From positions 1 through 64,000 of the forward strand of contig JAFAGM010000031.1 of NCBI GenBank assembly GCA_023422775.1: a stretch of 64,000 nt of DNA, written 5' to 3'. Origin of the DNA: Pseudomonadota bacterium (lineage in GTDB: Bacteria > Pseudomonadota > Alphaproteobacteria > Rhizobiales > Xanthobacteraceae). The notes beneath the pieces are model-generated. The model ran no database searches and was not told the origin of the DNA. It saw only the letters and a list, made by a program, of their open reading frames with translations. Positions within the stretch are counted from its first letter, which is position 1. Each line of letters begins with the position of its first letter. Below are positions 63,797 through 64,000 of the stretch, piece after piece. A program made the position numbers and the translations under genes.

Positions 63797-64000
63797 TCTG
63801 TTGGACACGCAGGCTCTGAGCGACAATTTGTCTCACGTTGCGCTAATAGTGCTCATTTGGCGTTTCGCACAACATAAAAAACGCAAATGCCGTAAGGCCA
63901 AGGCTAAAAGTTTTGGACAGGCCGCCTCGAAGCCCGTGGAAATACGTATCTCAATCCCGCGGCGGCCATTGTGGCGGATGGCTGCCGAGCGGCATAGCCG
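63797..64000. other. Upstream region of the RND operon at the right edge
   Basis: 204 bases with an AT-rich part (63850-63910, ACATAAAAAACGCAAATGCC), the likely promoter zone of the adaptor gene on the minus strand. No metal-regulator box is recognised. No gene starts before the edge. Confidence 0.4.

Overview
The window looks like chromosomal DNA of an alphaproteobacterium of the order Hyphomicrobiales, most likely Bradyrhizobium or a close relative. This rests on the G+C-rich coding sequence, a FeuP/FeuQ two-component pair, a MucR regulator, several DUF2336 proteins, a TIGR03808/TIGR03809 pair, a SigF/NrsF pair, promoter motifs of the EcfG and CtrA types, and extragenic repeats of the kind scattered through Bradyrhizobium genomes. 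I saw no rRNA, tRNA, insertion sequence, prophage or CRISPR array. The species call is recognition from memory and was not searched.

Layout. 1-5.9 kb: a partial conserved gene, feuQ and feuP, a tiny membrane protein behind an EcfG-type stress promoter, a Ku end-joining protein and a ThDP enzyme. 6-13.4 kb: MFS exporter, YcgN-type protein, class A PBP, split DUF1214/DUF1254 pair, lipoprotein. 13.4-20.5 kb: a DUF2336 gene behind two perfect CtrA boxes, a PAS sensor kinase overlapping a peptidoglycan-binding protein, SufE, and a MucR with an eroded zinc site. 20.8-27.7 kb: two membrane glycosyltransferases, an M20 peptidase and a HerA-like ATPase. 28-35 kb: a truncated gene remnant, DUF4332, folP-folB-folK, and the methylmalonyl-CoA mutase genes with a GFA-family gene between the subunits. 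35-40.5 kb: a TctCBA carrier, then meaB and a pyroglutamyl peptidase. 40.5-50.2 kb: TIGR03808/TIGR03809, an ECF sigma / anti-sigma / secreted subtilase operon, a diguanylate cyclase with a second DUF2336 gene, and sigF-nrsF. 50.5-64 kb: a secreted Ala/Ser/Gln-rich protein, enoyl-CoA hydratase, a Kef-type antiporter converging on a ring-cleaving dioxygenase-hydrolase fusion, an acetyl-CoA hydrolase/transferase, and TolC beside an RND pump and adaptor.

How the parts work together. The propionate branch (MutA, MutB and the MeaB chaperone) is split by a tripartite carboxylate carrier, which suggests uptake of a related organic acid. The Kef antiporter and dioxygenase-hydrolase fusion look like a joint defence against quinones and other electrophiles. 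The most intriguing unit is the ECF operon at 43.2-46.1 kb. The periplasmic end of its anti-sigma factor can be read as the same beta-alpha-beta-alpha plan as the pro-domain of the subtilase encoded next to it, so the protease may be both the output and the sensor input of the switch.

Extragenic repeats are a second theme. One family places a hairpin plus T-rich stretch directly after stop codons at three loci and so supplies terminators. Another forms inverted pairs of roughly 44-bp palindromic units at two loci. Several gene starts are revised here because the longest open frame reads through such repeats (feuQ, pcp) or misses a better ribosome-binding site (feuP, sigF).
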